Below the pieces are notes generated by a model. It did no database searches. It saw only the letters and a program-made list of their open reading frames with translations, and was not told the origin of the DNA. A program made the translations under genes and the position numbers. Source: Chitinophagaceae bacterium (GTDB lineage: Bacteria > Bacteroidota > Bacteroidia > Chitinophagales > Chitinophagaceae). Taken from it: DNA of 60,209 bases. Each line of letters begins with the position of its first letter. The stretch's first letter is position 1. Below are positions 51,512-60,209 of this stretch, in pieces. The DNA is taken from positions 1 to 60,209 of the forward strand of contig JAQBNK010000048.1 in the NCBI GenBank assembly GCA_028288595.1. Direction: 5' to 3'.

Positions 51512-52708
51512 TTAGACCTCAGCAGTTGGAATTTCAATCACCATTGCACTTGCGCCGCCACCACCGTTACAAATTCCGGCTGCACCTAAACGGCCATTAT
51601 TTTGTTTTAAAACATGGATAAGCGTAACTATAATTCTTGCACCGCTGCAACCCAAAGGATGACCGAGGGATACGGCGCCGCCATTCACGTTTACTTTAGC
51701 CGGATCTAGTTTCATTTTTTGCGTATTTACAATGCCTACAACAGAAAATGCTTCGTTCAATTCAACAAAATCAATCTCGTTTATTTTTAAACCCGCTTTT
51801 TCTATGGCTTTCGGTACAGCGAGGGAAGGTGTTGTAGTAAACCATTCCGGGGCCTGCTCAGCGTCTGCATAACTGCGAATGATCGCTAATGGTTTTAGCC
51901 CCATTGCATCCGCTTTTTCTTTGCTCATTAATACCACGGCAGCAGCTCCGTCATTCATGGTTGAAGCATTTGCGGCTGTTACGGTACCATCTTTTATAAA
52001 TGCTGGTTTCAGTCCGGGTATCTTATCAAACTTTACGTTGAACGGTTCTTCATCCATTGCAAAAAGAAGCGGTTCTCCCTTTCTTTGAGGCACAGCGACG
52101 GGTACAACTTCTTCAAAAAACTTTCCGTTATTCCATGCAGCCTGGCTACGCTTATAACTTTCTATAGCAAACTCATCCTGCTGCTCACGGCTGATGCCGC
52201 ATTCCGATGCGCAGAGTTCAGCCGCATTCCCCATGGCGTAATTTTTATATACATCAGTCAGGCCATCTTTCGCAAGTCCATCAACTAAATTCACATTACC
52301 ATATTTATTTCCCCAGCGCATATCGGGTGAATAAAACGGAACATTGCTCATGCTTTCCATCCCTCCTGCCACAATAATATCAGCATCACCCAGCAAAATA
52401 GATTGTGCTCCTATCGCAATAGCTTTCATACCGCTTGCGCATACTTTATTTATCGTGGTGCAAATTGTTTCAGCCGGTAAACCTGCCAGCATCGCGGCTT
52501 GTCTTGCAGGTGCCTGGCCTGTATTAGCCTGTAACACACAACCCATTAAAACTTCTTGAACATCCCCGGCTTTGATTCCTGCTTTTTCTACTGCTGCTTT
52601 GATAGCTATGGAACCGAGTTGCGGAGCAGAAAGATCTTTTAATGAACCGCCAAAACTTCCCATTGGGGTTCTAACTGCTGAAATGATATAAACTGTTTTG
52701 TTATTCAT
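51512..52708 (-). CDS. Acetyl-CoA C-acetyltransferase (thiolase)
   Basis: A 398-residue thiolase when started at [20 protein letters not shown]; an ATG seven codons upstream is less typical. Cys90 in [13 protein letters not shown] forms the acyl-enzyme. [11 protein letters not shown] and the final [14 protein letters not shown] supply the His and second Cys. It condenses two acetyl-CoA or cleaves acetoacetyl-CoA in fatty acid and isoprenoid metabolism. A -7 element (TACCTTTG, reverse strand, 52727-52734) lies just upstream. Confidence 0.94.
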   Translation of the reverse strand: MNNKTVYIISAVRTPMGSFGGSLKDLSAPQLGSIAIKAAVEKAGIKAGDVQEVLMGCVLQANTGQAPARQAAMLAGLPAETICTTINKVCASGMKAIAIGAQSILLGDADIIVAGGMESMSNVPFYSPDMRWGNKYGNVNLVDGLAKDGLTDVYKNYAMGNAAELCASECGISREQQDEFAIESYKRSQAAWNNGKFFEEVVPVAVPQRKGEPLLFAMDEEPFNVKFDKIPGLKPAFIKDGTVTAANASTMNDGAAAVVLMSKEKADAMGLKPLAIIRSYADAEQAPEWFTTTPSLAVPKAIEKAGLKINEIDFVELNEAFSVVGIVNTQKMKLDPAKVNVNGGAVSLGHPLGCSGARIIVTLIHVLKQNNGRLGAAGICNGGGGASAMVIEIPTAEV

Positions 52709-52726
52709 GATTAACTTATTGCGGCG

Positions 52727-52734
52727 CAAAGGTA
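52727..52734 (-). promoter_or_regulatory. Candidate -7 element of the thiolase gene
   Basis: TACCTTTG on the reverse strand fits TAnnTTTG exactly and lies 19 bases before the ATG. The -33 is weak (CTG at 16 bases). Confidence 0.4.
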
Positions 52735-52811
52735 AACATTAGTTAGTTTACAGACTGTGAACCTTTACCTGGAAACTATCAAATTTTACAACGAATAAAT
52801 TAATTTACCAG

Positions 52812-53513
52812 ATGCAACGTTCAACCCACCGGCCCGCACTGCTGATCATCTTATTCGGAATCGTTCTCGCAGCCAATTGCCTGTTTATATATCTTGAAAT
52901 TGAAATGGCCAGGCAGATCACCAAAGCTTTATTAATGCCTGTATTGATCGGGCTTGTTATCTCCTCTTCGTGGTTTAGTGAAAAGCGGTTTTTATTTGTG
53001 GTACTCCTTTTTTCCTGGCTTGGAGATCTCTTATTACTGGGGAAGGGACAAGTATTTTTTTTATCAGGCCTTAGTTGCTTTCTGCTTGCACATCTTACCT
53101 ATATTTTCATTTTCAATAAATTAAAGCCTCTCCGATACTTAAGCACCAAGAAATTTATTTACACTGCGGTAACTCCTCTTACGATTGCTGCGGTGGTATT
53201 AAATATTGTGTGGGGTAACCTGCATGAGTTAAAATATCCTGTGTTAGCTTATATGATTGTGATAACTATCATGTACATAGCGGCGGGTAATGCATATGAC
53301 TATATAGAGAAAAAAAATATCCTCCTCTTAGCCGGGGCGAAACTTTTCCTTGCTTCTGATGCAATCCTGGCCATTAATTTATTTTATCAGAAAACCATCA
53401 TATTCGATGTCGCTGTAATGATCACATACGGCCTTGCACAATTATTATTAGTGATTGGCTTACGGTCCGCGACAAAAAATAACAGTGAATCAATCGTTTA
53501 TACTCCCGGTTAA
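52812..53513 (+). CDS. Lysoplasmalogenase family (YhhN/TMEM86) protein
   Basis: A 233-residue membrane protein with seven or eight hydrophobic segments. The motifs LLFSWLGDLLLLGKGQVFFL and AGAKLFLASDAILAINLF hold the paired acidic residues that mark the YhhN/TMEM86 family. Eukaryotic TMEM86B cleaves lysoplasmalogens; the bacterial role is unproven. It precedes dnaG by about 60 bp. Confidence 0.86.
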   Translation: MQRSTHRPALLIILFGIVLAANCLFIYLEIEMARQITKALLMPVLIGLVISSSWFSEKRFLFVVLLFSWLGDLLLLGKGQVFFLSGLSCFLLAHLTYIFIFNKLKPLRYLSTKKFIYTAVTPLTIAAVVLNIVWGNLHELKYPVLAYMIVITIMYIAAGNAYDYIEKKNILLLAGAKLFLASDAILAINLFYQKTIIFDVAVMITYGLAQLLLVIGLRSATKNNSESIVYTPG

Positions 53514-53573
53514 TTTATTTTCTTTCATCACCAAAACCCTTTTTTATTTACCCGATATTTGCCGCCCATTCAC

Positions 53574-55496
53574 ATGATCTCTCCTCAAACTATACAACAG
53601 ATAACCAGCCGCATCGACATTATTGATGTGATAGGCGAATTTGTGAAGCTAAAAAAACGGGGTGCTAATTACCTTGGGGTTTGTCCTTTTCATAATGAGA
53701 AAACGCCATCGTTCACGGTTTCTCCTGCCAAAGAGATATTTAAATGTTTTGGCTGTGGTAAAAGCGGCAATACCATCAGCTTTTTAATGGAGCATGAAAA
53801 ATACAGTTATGTTGAAGCACTAAAATGGCTGGCGGTAAGGTATAATGTTGAGATAGAAGAAACATTTGTAAGTGATGATCAAAAACAACAACAATTAGCG
53901 GCTGATAGTCTTTATATCATCAATGCATTCGCTCAAAAATTTTTTAGTGAGCAACTGCTTTCTTCTGAAGAGGGACAAGCAAATGGTTTAAGCTACCTTG
54001 AAGAAAGAGGATTCAGGAAAGATGTAATTGAGAAATTTCAATTAGGATATGATCCTCAGTCAGGACATGCATTTGCTGGTGCCGCTATCAAACAACAATA
54101 TAACGGCGAACTACTTTTAAAGACGGGTCTTGTTGTGGAACGCAATGGTAATTTAATGGACAATTACCGTGGCCGTATCATTTTTCCCGTTCATAATAAT
54201 ACCGGGAAAATTTTAGGGTTCGGCGCAAGAGTAATTGGGAAAGCAGATAAGGCGCCGAAGTATATAAACACACCTGAGAATGATATCTATGTAAAGAGCC
54301 GCATACTTTATGGAAGCTATTTCGCAAGACAGGCGATTGATAAAGCAGATGAATGTTTATTGGTTGAAGGATATACTGACGTGATCAGCCTGCACCAGGC
54401 AGGAATTGAAAACGTAGTTGCCAGTGGCGGCACATCGCTTACTATCGATCAGTTAAGGCTGGTGCGTAAATACACAAATAACCTTACGATCATTTATGAT
54501 GGTGATGCGGCTGGCGTGAAAGCTGCTTTACGTGGTTTGGATATGGCGATTGAAGAAGGACTGAATGTGCGGCTCGTGCTGATACCCGATAAAGAAGACC
54601 CTGATAGTTATGTAAATAAAATAGGGAGATCAGCATTTATTGATTTTATCGCATCAACCAAAAAAGATTTTATTCTTTTTCAACTTGAAGTTTTATTGAG
54701 TGAAGCGGGAAATGATGTAACGAGAAAAAATGAAGTAGTAAATCAAATGGCCGAGACGCTGAGTAAGATCAGCAAGGCAGAAGATTTTACAAAGCAGCAG
54801 GAATATATCAGGCAATGCGCTGAACATTTAAAGATCGATGAAAGCGGGATGACAAATCTCGTTAATAAATATAAGCGGGACAGGATTGCAAAAGATGAGA
54901 AGAAACTACCGTTTGAAGAAACGAATTTTAACGCCGCCAAAAATGATCAAACTGCATTTGATGATAATACACTTATTAACCAAGATGATCCCCAGGAGAA
55001 AAATCTTTTAAAAGTTTTACTTGAGCATGGATTGAAAAAATGGGACGAGGAACAGACAATGGCTCAATATATTATTAGTGAACTAAGCCAGTTCCAGTTC
55101 GATGATCCAATGCACGAAAAATTATTTGATCTCTACCAGTCACAATATGAGCAAGGTCTTGAACCAACTGCTAAAACGCTGATGTATTACGAGGATGAGG
55201 CCATGCGAACCCTGGTGGTAAACATCACTATGAATAAATATGAACTGAGCCAGAAATGGGATGAGGTAATGGAGAATATGAATATCCTTAACAGGGATAC
55301 CAGCCGGCAGGATGTTGTGATGAGTGTGAATTATTTCAAACTAAGAAAGATCAAAAAAATGTTTGAAGAAAACCAGCGTGATATGGCTGCCGCAAAAGAC
55401 TTTGAAGAACAAATGAAACTGATCGAGGTACATAAACAGTTGAAAGATTTTGAAGTGCAGATCACTAAAGAATTGGGCACTGTGATCTTAAAATGA
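53574..55496 (+). CDS. dnaG: DNA primase
   Basis: A 640-residue DnaG when started at MISPQTIQQITSRIDIIDVI, the usual family start; an ATG five codons upstream is less likely. The zinc-binding domain has VCPFHNEKTPSF and FKCFGCGKSGN. The Toprim domain contains LLVEGYTDVISLHQAGIENV, TIIYDGDAAGVKAALRG and PDKEDPDSYV. The C-terminal helicase-binding region is helical. It makes RNA primers for replication. The last nine bases overlap the convergent CYTH gene. Confidence 0.95.
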   Translation: MISPQTIQQITSRIDIIDVIGEFVKLKKRGANYLGVCPFHNEKTPSFTVSPAKEIFKCFGCGKSGNTISFLMEHEKYSYVEALKWLAVRYNVEIEETFVSDDQKQQQLAADSLYIINAFAQKFFSEQLLSSEEGQANGLSYLEERGFRKDVIEKFQLGYDPQSGHAFAGAAIKQQYNGELLLKTGLVVERNGNLMDNYRGRIIFPVHNNTGKILGFGARVIGKADKAPKYINTPENDIYVKSRILYGSYFARQAIDKADECLLVEGYTDVISLHQAGIENVVASGGTSLTIDQLRLVRKYTNNLTIIYDGDAAGVKAALRGLDMAIEEGLNVRLVLIPDKEDPDSYVNKIGRSAFIDFIASTKKDFILFQLEVLLSEAGNDVTRKNEVVNQMAETLSKISKAEDFTKQQEYIRQCAEHLKIDESGMTNLVNKYKRDRIAKDEKKLPFEETNFNAAKNDQTAFDDNTLINQDDPQEKNLLKVLLEHGLKKWDEEQTMAQYIISELSQFQFDDPMHEKLFDLYQSQYEQGLEPTAKTLMYYEDEAMRTLVVNITMNKYELSQKWDEVMENMNILNRDTSRQDVVMSVNYFKLRKIKKMFEENQRDMAAAKDFEEQMKLIEVHKQLKDFEVQITKELGTVILK

Positions 55497-56012
55497 TCTT
55501 TGCAATAACAGGTCGCTATAACTTACTTCAATAAAATCTTCCTCTTTAATTTCAAGTGCTTCAATATAATAATCGCACTGCTTTTGCAGCGCTTCTTTTG
55601 TTTTTGAGATATCTGTTTTATTGCCTGCTTCTATTTCCATAAAATTTCCTAATCCCTGCACTTCATCAATATGGAACTTCACATTTTTAATGTAATAGAT
55701 CTCTCTTTTTTTATCAACAATCACTTTAATTCCGAGAGCAGCAGTTAAAACAGATTTTAGTAAAACGCTATCATTTACAGGAGCCAGGTTAAAGTCAGAT
55801 TGTTTTGGACCTTTACGATCGGGACGGTTATAGAAGATGAGGGCTTTTTCAATATTTCCTTCACGTAGTTTCAGTCTTCCTTCGGGTACATTAAAGTAAG
55901 TATCGATCTGGTGATCGGTTCCAATAAATTCAGCATTGTGGGCTAATAAAAATGCATTCACTTTTTTTGGGTGAATGCATTTCGCTTTTATCTCGATATT
56001 GATAAATGACAT
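55488..56012 (-). CDS. CYTH domain protein (class IV adenylate cyclase-like)
   Basis: A 174-residue triphosphate tunnel enzyme. The ExExK signature is NIEIKAK at residues 4-10, followed by acidic and basic tunnel residues (GRLKLREG, YNRPDRKGPKQSDF, FHIDEVQGLGNFMEIEAG). Members include CyaB adenylate cyclase and thiamine triphosphatase, and this short form is commonly annotated as class IV cyclase. The reaction cannot be settled from sequence. Convergent with dnaG (9-bp overlap) and three bases after the YdeI-like gene. Confidence 0.87.
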   Translation of the reverse strand: MSFINIEIKAKCIHPKKVNAFLLAHNAEFIGTDHQIDTYFNVPEGRLKLREGNIEKALIFYNRPDRKGPKQSDFNLAPVNDSVLLKSVLTAALGIKVIVDKKREIYYIKNVKFHIDEVQGLGNFMEIEAGNKTDISKTKEALQKQCDYYIEALEIKEEDFIEVSYSDLLLQRSF

Positions 56013-56015
56013 CTG

Positions 56016-56666
56016 TTATTTAGCAAACTGGTATTTGCCTGAAAGCAATCTTTCCAGTGTGGCTTCCGCCCTTCTTTGTTTTGTATCGGCTCTTTTTGCC
56101 TCTTCTATCCAGGAAACATATTCTTTTTTGTGTGAAGGAGACAAAGCCGTAAATATTTCTTTGGCCTTATTATGCTTGGATAATAATTGCTCTAAAACCA
56201 ACGGTGTACCCAGAATACTGCGATCGAAGTTGTCTGCTTCGTCTTCATCGTCCAGCGCTACCAAAGTGGCTGGAACCTGGTCTGATTTCGCAAATTGCAA
56301 GGCTGTCCAGACATGATCCAGTATAACCTGCTCAGTACTTTCATAACCATTTTCGGTTAAGATTTCCCATGCACAATCACGGTTAAGGTCTGAAGCAATT
56401 TTGCTGGCTGTCTTTGGATAAGCTATCCACACTTTACTATTTTTATGCAAAGCGGTAAAAACCTCTGAAAGAATATTGCATAGCTGGTTCTGATTTACAG
56501 CAAATACCAGTGCAAAATCAATTTTTCGGCTTCGGAGAAGAGGAGTAACACTTTTTGAATAAGATAATTTGGCAAACTGCTTTTCGATGGAAGAAGGCAG
56601 TCCCTGGATTAAAATGTTCTTTTCATCTTTTAACTGGAGCTTCTCAAACATATTCTGTATAGACAT
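56016..56666 (-). CDS. YdeI/OmpD-associated family protein
   Basis: A 216-residue protein. The N-terminal part resembles DUF3052-like domains (LPSSIEKQFAKLSYSKSVTP), and the C-terminal block FTALSPSHKKEYVSWIEEAK with the later KQRRAEATLERLLSG is the signature of the YdeI/bacteriocin-protection family. Domain fusion of this type is common in Bacteroidota. Function is unclear. Three bases upstream of the CYTH gene. Confidence 0.8.
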   Translation of the reverse strand: MSIQNMFEKLQLKDEKNILIQGLPSSIEKQFAKLSYSKSVTPLLRSRKIDFALVFAVNQNQLCNILSEVFTALHKNSKVWIAYPKTASKIASDLNRDCAWEILTENGYESTEQVILDHVWTALQFAKSDQVPATLVALDDEDEADNFDRSILGTPLVLEQLLSKHNKAKEIFTALSPSHKKEYVSWIEEAKRADTKQRRAEATLERLLSGKYQFAK

Positions 56667-56731
56667 CCTTAAAGAAATTTAAGGTTACAAAAAGGAATGC
56701 GAAGGTAAGCATTTAAAGGGTCCCGTAAAAG

Positions 56732-56762
56732 AAAAAGCGCTGTCTTTTAGAAGACAGCGCCT
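56732..56762 (-). terminator. Rho-independent terminator of the M48 protease gene
   Basis: Perfect 10-bp stem GCGCTGTCTT/AAGACAGCGC with a TTAG loop, followed on the reverse strand by an A/T-rich run with five T. It lies about 18 bases after the stop. Confidence 0.88.
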
Positions 56763-56779
56763 TAAAAACTGATAAAACC

Positions 56780-57589
56780 CTATTGCCTAACCGGCTTATA
56801 ATACTTAAGTGCCTCAGGCATAAAACTTTGAAGTTCCTGTATTCTTTGTGCATCGGCGGGGTGATCACTCAGAAATGTTGGAGTACCTCCACTTTTATTC
56901 AAAGACATCATTCTTTCCCAGAAAGGAATTGCTTCCTGGGGGTTATAACCCGCCATCGCGGCAAAGATCAGCCCGTAATGATCGGCTTCCAGTTCCTGTT
57001 TACGAGAATTAGGTAACAATACGCCAACCTGCGCACCGGGAGCAAAAACGGCACTGAATACGTTCGCCGCCGCGCCACTGCCACCAAGAGCCACGTTACC
57101 CAGCGTACCGATACCCTGTGCTGCCAGCTGCTGGCTCATACGTTCGCGACCATGGCCCGCAACAGCGTGTGTAATTTCGTGTCCCATAACAATAGCCAGG
57201 GCTGCTTCGTTCTGAGCTACGGGTAAAAGACCCGAATACACCACTACTTTACCTCCGGGCATGCACCAGGCATTCACTTCTTTATTGTTTACGAGGTTAA
57301 ATTCCCATTGGTAGCCATTCAATTCGTTTCCGGCGCCCTGCTGAGCATAATATTGTGCAATGGCGTTTGCAATCCTGGAACCAACACGTTTCACCATTTC
57401 GGCGTCGCGGCTTCCTGATGAGGCTATGCTATTCTGGGACAAAAATTGCCTGTATTGCTGAGTTGCCATTTCCTGTAACTGGGCTTCAGAAACTAAGGAT
57501 AATTGGTTTCTTCCGGTAATTGCATTTCTGGTGCAAGACCAGGCCAAAGCAGCAATCACAACTGTGAGTAATAGATATTTCCTTCCCAT
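56780..57589 (-). CDS. M48 family metallopeptidase lipoprotein (LoiP/BepA-like)
   Basis: A 269-residue zinc protease. The signal ends in a lipobox (ALAWSC, Cys19). The zinc motif HEITH is at 137-141, preceded by IVMG and followed by AVAGH, with the third ligand Glu199 in RKQELEADHYG. This matches the outer-membrane-associated M48C group (LoiP, BepA), which degrades misfolded envelope proteins. Own terminator downstream; stand-alone. Confidence 0.92.
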   Translation of the reverse strand: MGRKYLLLTVVIAALAWSCTRNAITGRNQLSLVSEAQLQEMATQQYRQFLSQNSIASSGSRDAEMVKRVGSRIANAIAQYYAQQGAGNELNGYQWEFNLVNNKEVNAWCMPGGKVVVYSGLLPVAQNEAALAIVMGHEITHAVAGHGRERMSQQLAAQGIGTLGNVALGGSGAAANVFSAVFAPGAQVGVLLPNSRKQELEADHYGLIFAAMAGYNPQEAIPFWERMMSLNKSGGTPTFLSDHPADAQRIQELQSFMPEALKYYKPVRQ

Positions 57590-57639
57590 AATTCTTTTTC
57601 AATGGAAAGGACAAGATTTATACCAATAAAAAGTGAAAA

Positions 57640-58290
57640 TTATTCTGCGTTGCGCCTGCGGCGGCGGTCGCGATGCCGGAGTATAGGAACCTTATTTTCA
57701 GTTCCTTTAAGAATACGGTTGATATTCTTCTGATGCGTAAGGAGTACCATTAATGCGACTGCAACGGCGAAGACCCGGTACAGTGGCTCTTTTTCATTGA
57801 ATATAAAGAGGATGAATACAGCGAAAGAAACGGAAGCTAAAATAGAACTAAGAGAAACAAAACGGGTAAGCAGGAGTACAACAAGGAAGACACCTATACA
57901 GCAAACTGCAACAATGGGTTGAATGGCAACAGCCATACCTAATAAGGTCGCAACACCTTTACCACCTTTAAAACCTGCCCAAACCGGGAAAATATGCCCA
58001 ACGACGGCTGAGAGGCCTAGACCAACCATTAAATTGGTTCTATCCCACTCGTCAGCTACATAATGCGGAATTAAAAGATAAAGTGAAGCAGCTACGATGC
58101 CTTTTATTACATCAAAGACCATTACTATAGTGCCCCATTTAGAACCTAAAGTTCTGTAAGTGTTGGTAGCACCGGCATTACCACTACCGTAATCGCGTAT
58201 ATCAATACCGAAAAACTTTTTGCTGATCCACACTGAAGTTGGAATTGATCCAATTAAGTATGCCAGTATGATTAAAGCGACTTCTTTCAT
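57640..58290 (-). CDS. plsY: Glycerol-3-phosphate acyltransferase PlsY
   Basis: A 216-residue membrane acyltransferase when started at MKEVALIILAYLIGSIPTSV; the open frame reaches 27 codons further, over a promoter-like region and prmA's end. It acylates glycerol-3-phosphate from acyl-phosphate, the first step of phospholipid synthesis. Motifs: GSIPTSVWISK, RDYGSGNAGATNTYRTLG and GFKGGKGVATLLG. The C-terminal tail is very basic (RHRDRRRRRN). A -7 element lies 22 bases before the ATG. Confidence 0.94.
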   Translation of the reverse strand: MKEVALIILAYLIGSIPTSVWISKKFFGIDIRDYGSGNAGATNTYRTLGSKWGTIVMVFDVIKGIVAASLYLLIPHYVADEWDRTNLMVGLGLSAVVGHIFPVWAGFKGGKGVATLLGMAVAIQPIVAVCCIGVFLVVLLLTRFVSLSSILASVSFAVFILFIFNEKEPLYRVFAVAVALMVLLTHQKNINRILKGTENKVPILRHRDRRRRRNAE

Positions 58291-58311
58291 ACCCTTGGTT
58301 GAGTTGGACGG

Positions 58312-58319
58312 CAAAGATA
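58312..58319 (-). promoter_or_regulatory. Candidate -7 element of plsY
   Basis: TATCTTTG on the reverse strand fits TAnnTTTG exactly; it lies 22 bases before the start. The only TTG upstream is 11 bases away, too close, so only the -7 part is supported. It also argues for the inner Met start. Confidence 0.4.
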
Positions 58320-58367
58320 AGCGCTGAAGGCAATAAATAATTAGTTTGTTAAGGGTAATTATGGTAA

Positions 58368-59183
58368 TCAATTACAAATAATTGCTATCCATTTATCTCT
58401 GTATACAATATTCTTAAGCTTGAAACCCTGCATTATCAAAGCTTTCTGCAGATCACCCTCGTCTTCCTGAAGCAGCCCGCTTAGCAATAAACTGCCACCG
58501 CTTTTAAGCGTATTTTTTAGTTCTTTAAGATTTGCCAGGATGATGTGCCTGTTAATATTAGCAAGAATGATATCGAATGCCGGCAGATCATTTATTTGAT
58601 CAGCCAACAGTAATTGTATGTTACCAGAATGATTATTTTCAAAATTTTCTTTTGCATTATTTATACTCCATTCATCATTATCAATGGCTGTAACATTTGT
58701 AGCACCCCGCTTTTCAGCAAGTATGGCCAAGACCCCGGTACCGGTTCCAAAATCAAGCACAGATTTATTTTTAAAATCAATACCCCTCATTTCGTGCATC
58801 ATCATATAGGTTGTTGCATGATGTCCCGTACCGAAACTCATTTTTGGCGTAATGATAATTTCGTGTTCAACATTTAATATGGGTTGATGAAAAGCTGCAC
58901 GGATAGCCACAAAATCATCAACAATTACAGGATCAAAATTTGACTCCCATACTTCATTCCAATTCTGCTCTTCAATAATTATTGTTGAATAATTCAGATC
59001 ATATAATGAAGCAGTTTGTTTTATTTCTTCTTCATTAAAATCATTTTCAATTATAAAAGCATTCAATCCTGTTTCCGTTTCTTCAAACCCATCAATTTTT
59101 TTTGATGAAAGGGAACCAATGAGCAATTCTTTTTGCTCTTCAGAAATATTTAAAAAGCTGATCTGAATGTATTTTTTATTCAT
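58368..59183 (-). CDS. prmA: Ribosomal protein L11 methyltransferase
   Basis: A 271-residue SAM-dependent methyltransferase that trimethylates ribosomal protein L11. SAM motif I is VLDFGTGTGVLAILAEKRGA, followed by AIDNDEWSINNAKENF and the substrate loop ILANINRHIILANLKE. The upstream part (EEQNWNEVWESNFDPVIVDD, then TPKMSFGTGHHATT) is typical of PrmA. Starts just downstream of the pnp terminator. Confidence 0.92.
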   Translation of the reverse strand: MNKKYIQISFLNISEEQKELLIGSLSSKKIDGFEETETGLNAFIIENDFNEEEIKQTASLYDLNYSTIIIEEQNWNEVWESNFDPVIVDDFVAIRAAFHQPILNVEHEIIITPKMSFGTGHHATTYMMMHEMRGIDFKNKSVLDFGTGTGVLAILAEKRGATNVTAIDNDEWSINNAKENFENNHSGNIQLLLADQINDLPAFDIILANINRHIILANLKELKNTLKSGGSLLLSGLLQEDEGDLQKALIMQGFKLKNIVYRDKWIAIICN

Positions 59184-59186
59184 AAC

Positions 59187-59210
59187 AAAAAACCCCGCGA
59201 GGCGGGGTCT
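59187..59210 (-). terminator. Rho-independent terminator of pnp
   Basis: Stem ACCCCGC/GCGGGGT with a GAG loop. On the reverse strand it is followed by a T run (TTTTTT, then G). It lies in the 32-bp gap between pnp and prmA, with the prmA ATG four bases further on. Confidence 0.85.
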
Positions 59211-59215
59211 TTATT

Positions 59216-60209
59216 TTACTCGCCTTGTTGAGGCTGATTTGAATTTTCTTGTCTCTGTCCTTCCGGTCTTGGCATTAAAGCTTTACGGCTCAGTTTAAAT
59301 TTACCGGTACGTTGATCAACGCCCAGTAATTTCACTTTCACCACATCGCCTTCTTTTAATACTCCTTCCATTGTATCGAGTCGTTTCCAGCTTATTTCAC
59401 TGATGTGTAATAAACCTTGTTTACCAGGGAGGAATTCAACGAAAGCACCGAACTCTTTAATTCCTTTTACGGTTGCTTCGTAAACAGTTCCAACTTCAGG
59501 AACAGAAACGATACCTTTTATCCAAGCTACTGCTTTTTCTACACCTTCTTTTGCAGGTGAGAAAATGCTTACTTCACCATAATTACCTACTTCTTCAAGA
59601 TTAATTGTGGTTCCGGTTTCTCTTTGAATTTCCTGGATGATCTTACCACCCGGCCCGATCACTGCACCAATAAATTCTTTATCGATGATCAGTTTCTCCA
59701 TGCGTGGTGCATGTGGTTTTACTTCAGATCTTGCTTCAGGCATCGCTTCATACATCGCATCCAGAATATGTAAACGTCCGTTACGAGCTTGTGCAAGCGC
59801 TTCACGCATTACATCCATGCTTAAACCATCAACCTTAATATCCATCTGTACTCCGCAGATACCATCTCTTGTGCCGGTAACTTTAAAGTCCATATCACCC
59901 AGGTGATCTTCATCACCCAAAATATCTGTAAGAATCGCGTATTTATTATCTGTAGCACGTGTTATTAAACCCATCGCTACACCACTTACGTGTTTAGGAA
60001 TAGGCACACCTGCATCCATCAATGCTAATGATCCTGCGCAAACAGTAGCCATAGAAGATGAACCATTAGACTCCAATATATCGCTTACTATACGCACAGT
60101 GTAAGCATATTCGCTGCCGGGCATCATTTGCCTAAGGCTGCGCATGGCCAGGTTGCCATGGCCAATTTCGCGGCGGCCAACGCCCCTCATCATCTTTACC
60201 TCGCCGGTA
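59216..60209 (-). CDS. pnp: Polyribonucleotide nucleotidyltransferase, C-terminal part (cut by window end)
   Basis: The visible 330 or so residues are the C-terminal part of PNPase; the gene continues beyond position 60209. The second RNase PH core runs through [40 protein letters not shown] and [20 protein letters not shown]. The KH domain is [20 protein letters not shown] and the S1 domain is [20 protein letters not shown]. PNPase degrades mRNA from the 3' end using phosphate. A Gln/Asn-rich tail follows the S1 domain. Confidence 0.95.
   Translation of the reverse strand, partial: TGEVKMMRGVGRREIGHGNLAMRSLRQMMPGSEYAYTVRIVSDILESNGSSSMATVCAGSLALMDAGVPIPKHVSGVAMGLITRATDNKYAILTDILGDEDHLGDMDFKVTGTRDGICGVQMDIKVDGLSMDVMREALAQARNGRLHILDAMYEAMPEARSEVKPHAPRMEKLIIDKEFIGAVIGPGGKIIQEIQRETGTTINLEEVGNYGEVSIFSPAKEGVEKAVAWIKGIVSVPEVGTVYEATVKGIKEFGAFVEFLPGKQGLLHISEISWKRLDTMEGVLKEGDVVKVKLLGVDQRTGKFKLSRKALMPRPEGQRQENSNQPQQGE

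Noticed and set aside
1-60209. tRNA, rRNA, riboswitch or CRISPR array
   Set aside because: None was recognised by eye in any intergenic gap; a covariance-model scan was not possible here.

Overview
The window is chromosomal DNA from a Bacteroidota bacterium, most likely family Chitinophagaceae (inferred from protein style, not from a marker tree). Supporting signs are the many secreted Tat-dependent sugar enzymes, DUF1080 proteins, a signal peptidase I with a long central insertion, a UbiA prenyltransferase next to maf and kdsC, AT-rich intergenic DNA, and promoters of the Bacteroidota type (TTG, about 19 nt, TAnnTTTG). No rRNA, tRNA, CRISPR array, transposase, integrase or phage structural gene was seen.

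Layout. (1) 344-11010 is a carbohydrate island: a DUF1080 3-keto-glycoside hydrolase, a lipoprotein cytochrome c, three TIM-barrel sugar isomerase/epimerases, two Gfo/Idh/MocA dehydrogenases, a nucleoside-type MFS permease, and a GMC flavoprotein dehydrogenase with its small subunit. It reads as a periplasmic oxidise-then-cleave route for glycosides, with electrons passed to cytochrome c. A second, smaller copy of this logic lies at 34660-37439 (Tat Gfo/Idh plus a double-DUF1080 protein). (2) 11213-17448 holds DUF2851, glycogen debranching enzyme GlgX, and the tightly packed reverse-strand operon fdx-iscX-kdsC-ubiA-maf. (3) About 17.9-29.8 kb is an accessory region: mostly single, forward-strand stand-alone genes (esterase-like, DNA alkylation repair, acetyltransferases, RibD-C reductase, DUF3500, SRPBCC, DUF1801, DUF2200) separated by 70-410 bp gaps. 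These gaps carry at least three dispersed repeats, some resembling integron attC ends. Inside it is a candidate sulfur module: a DsrE-like protein, a TsdA-like dihaem cytochrome c, and a convergent Tat-exported DsrE-like protein that carries a one-base frameshift. (4) 30.0-34.6 kb holds a CHRD lipoprotein and a run of small membrane and SRPBCC/DUF1543 genes. (5) 37.5-60.2 kb is mostly housekeeping: the agmatine-to-putrescine pair aguA/aguB, topA, csaA, ogt, cdd, lepB, thiolase, dnaG, plsY, prmA and the 3' part of pnp (cut by the window end).

Two features recur across the window. Many gene ends are followed by long A/T-rich inverted repeats built from short repeated words, and the words differ from locus to locus. 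There is also a high density of twin-arginine signals (six genes). The most promising leads are the DsrE/TsdA/DsrE module, the cassette-like accessory array with shared intergenic repeats, and the family of word-repeat hairpins.
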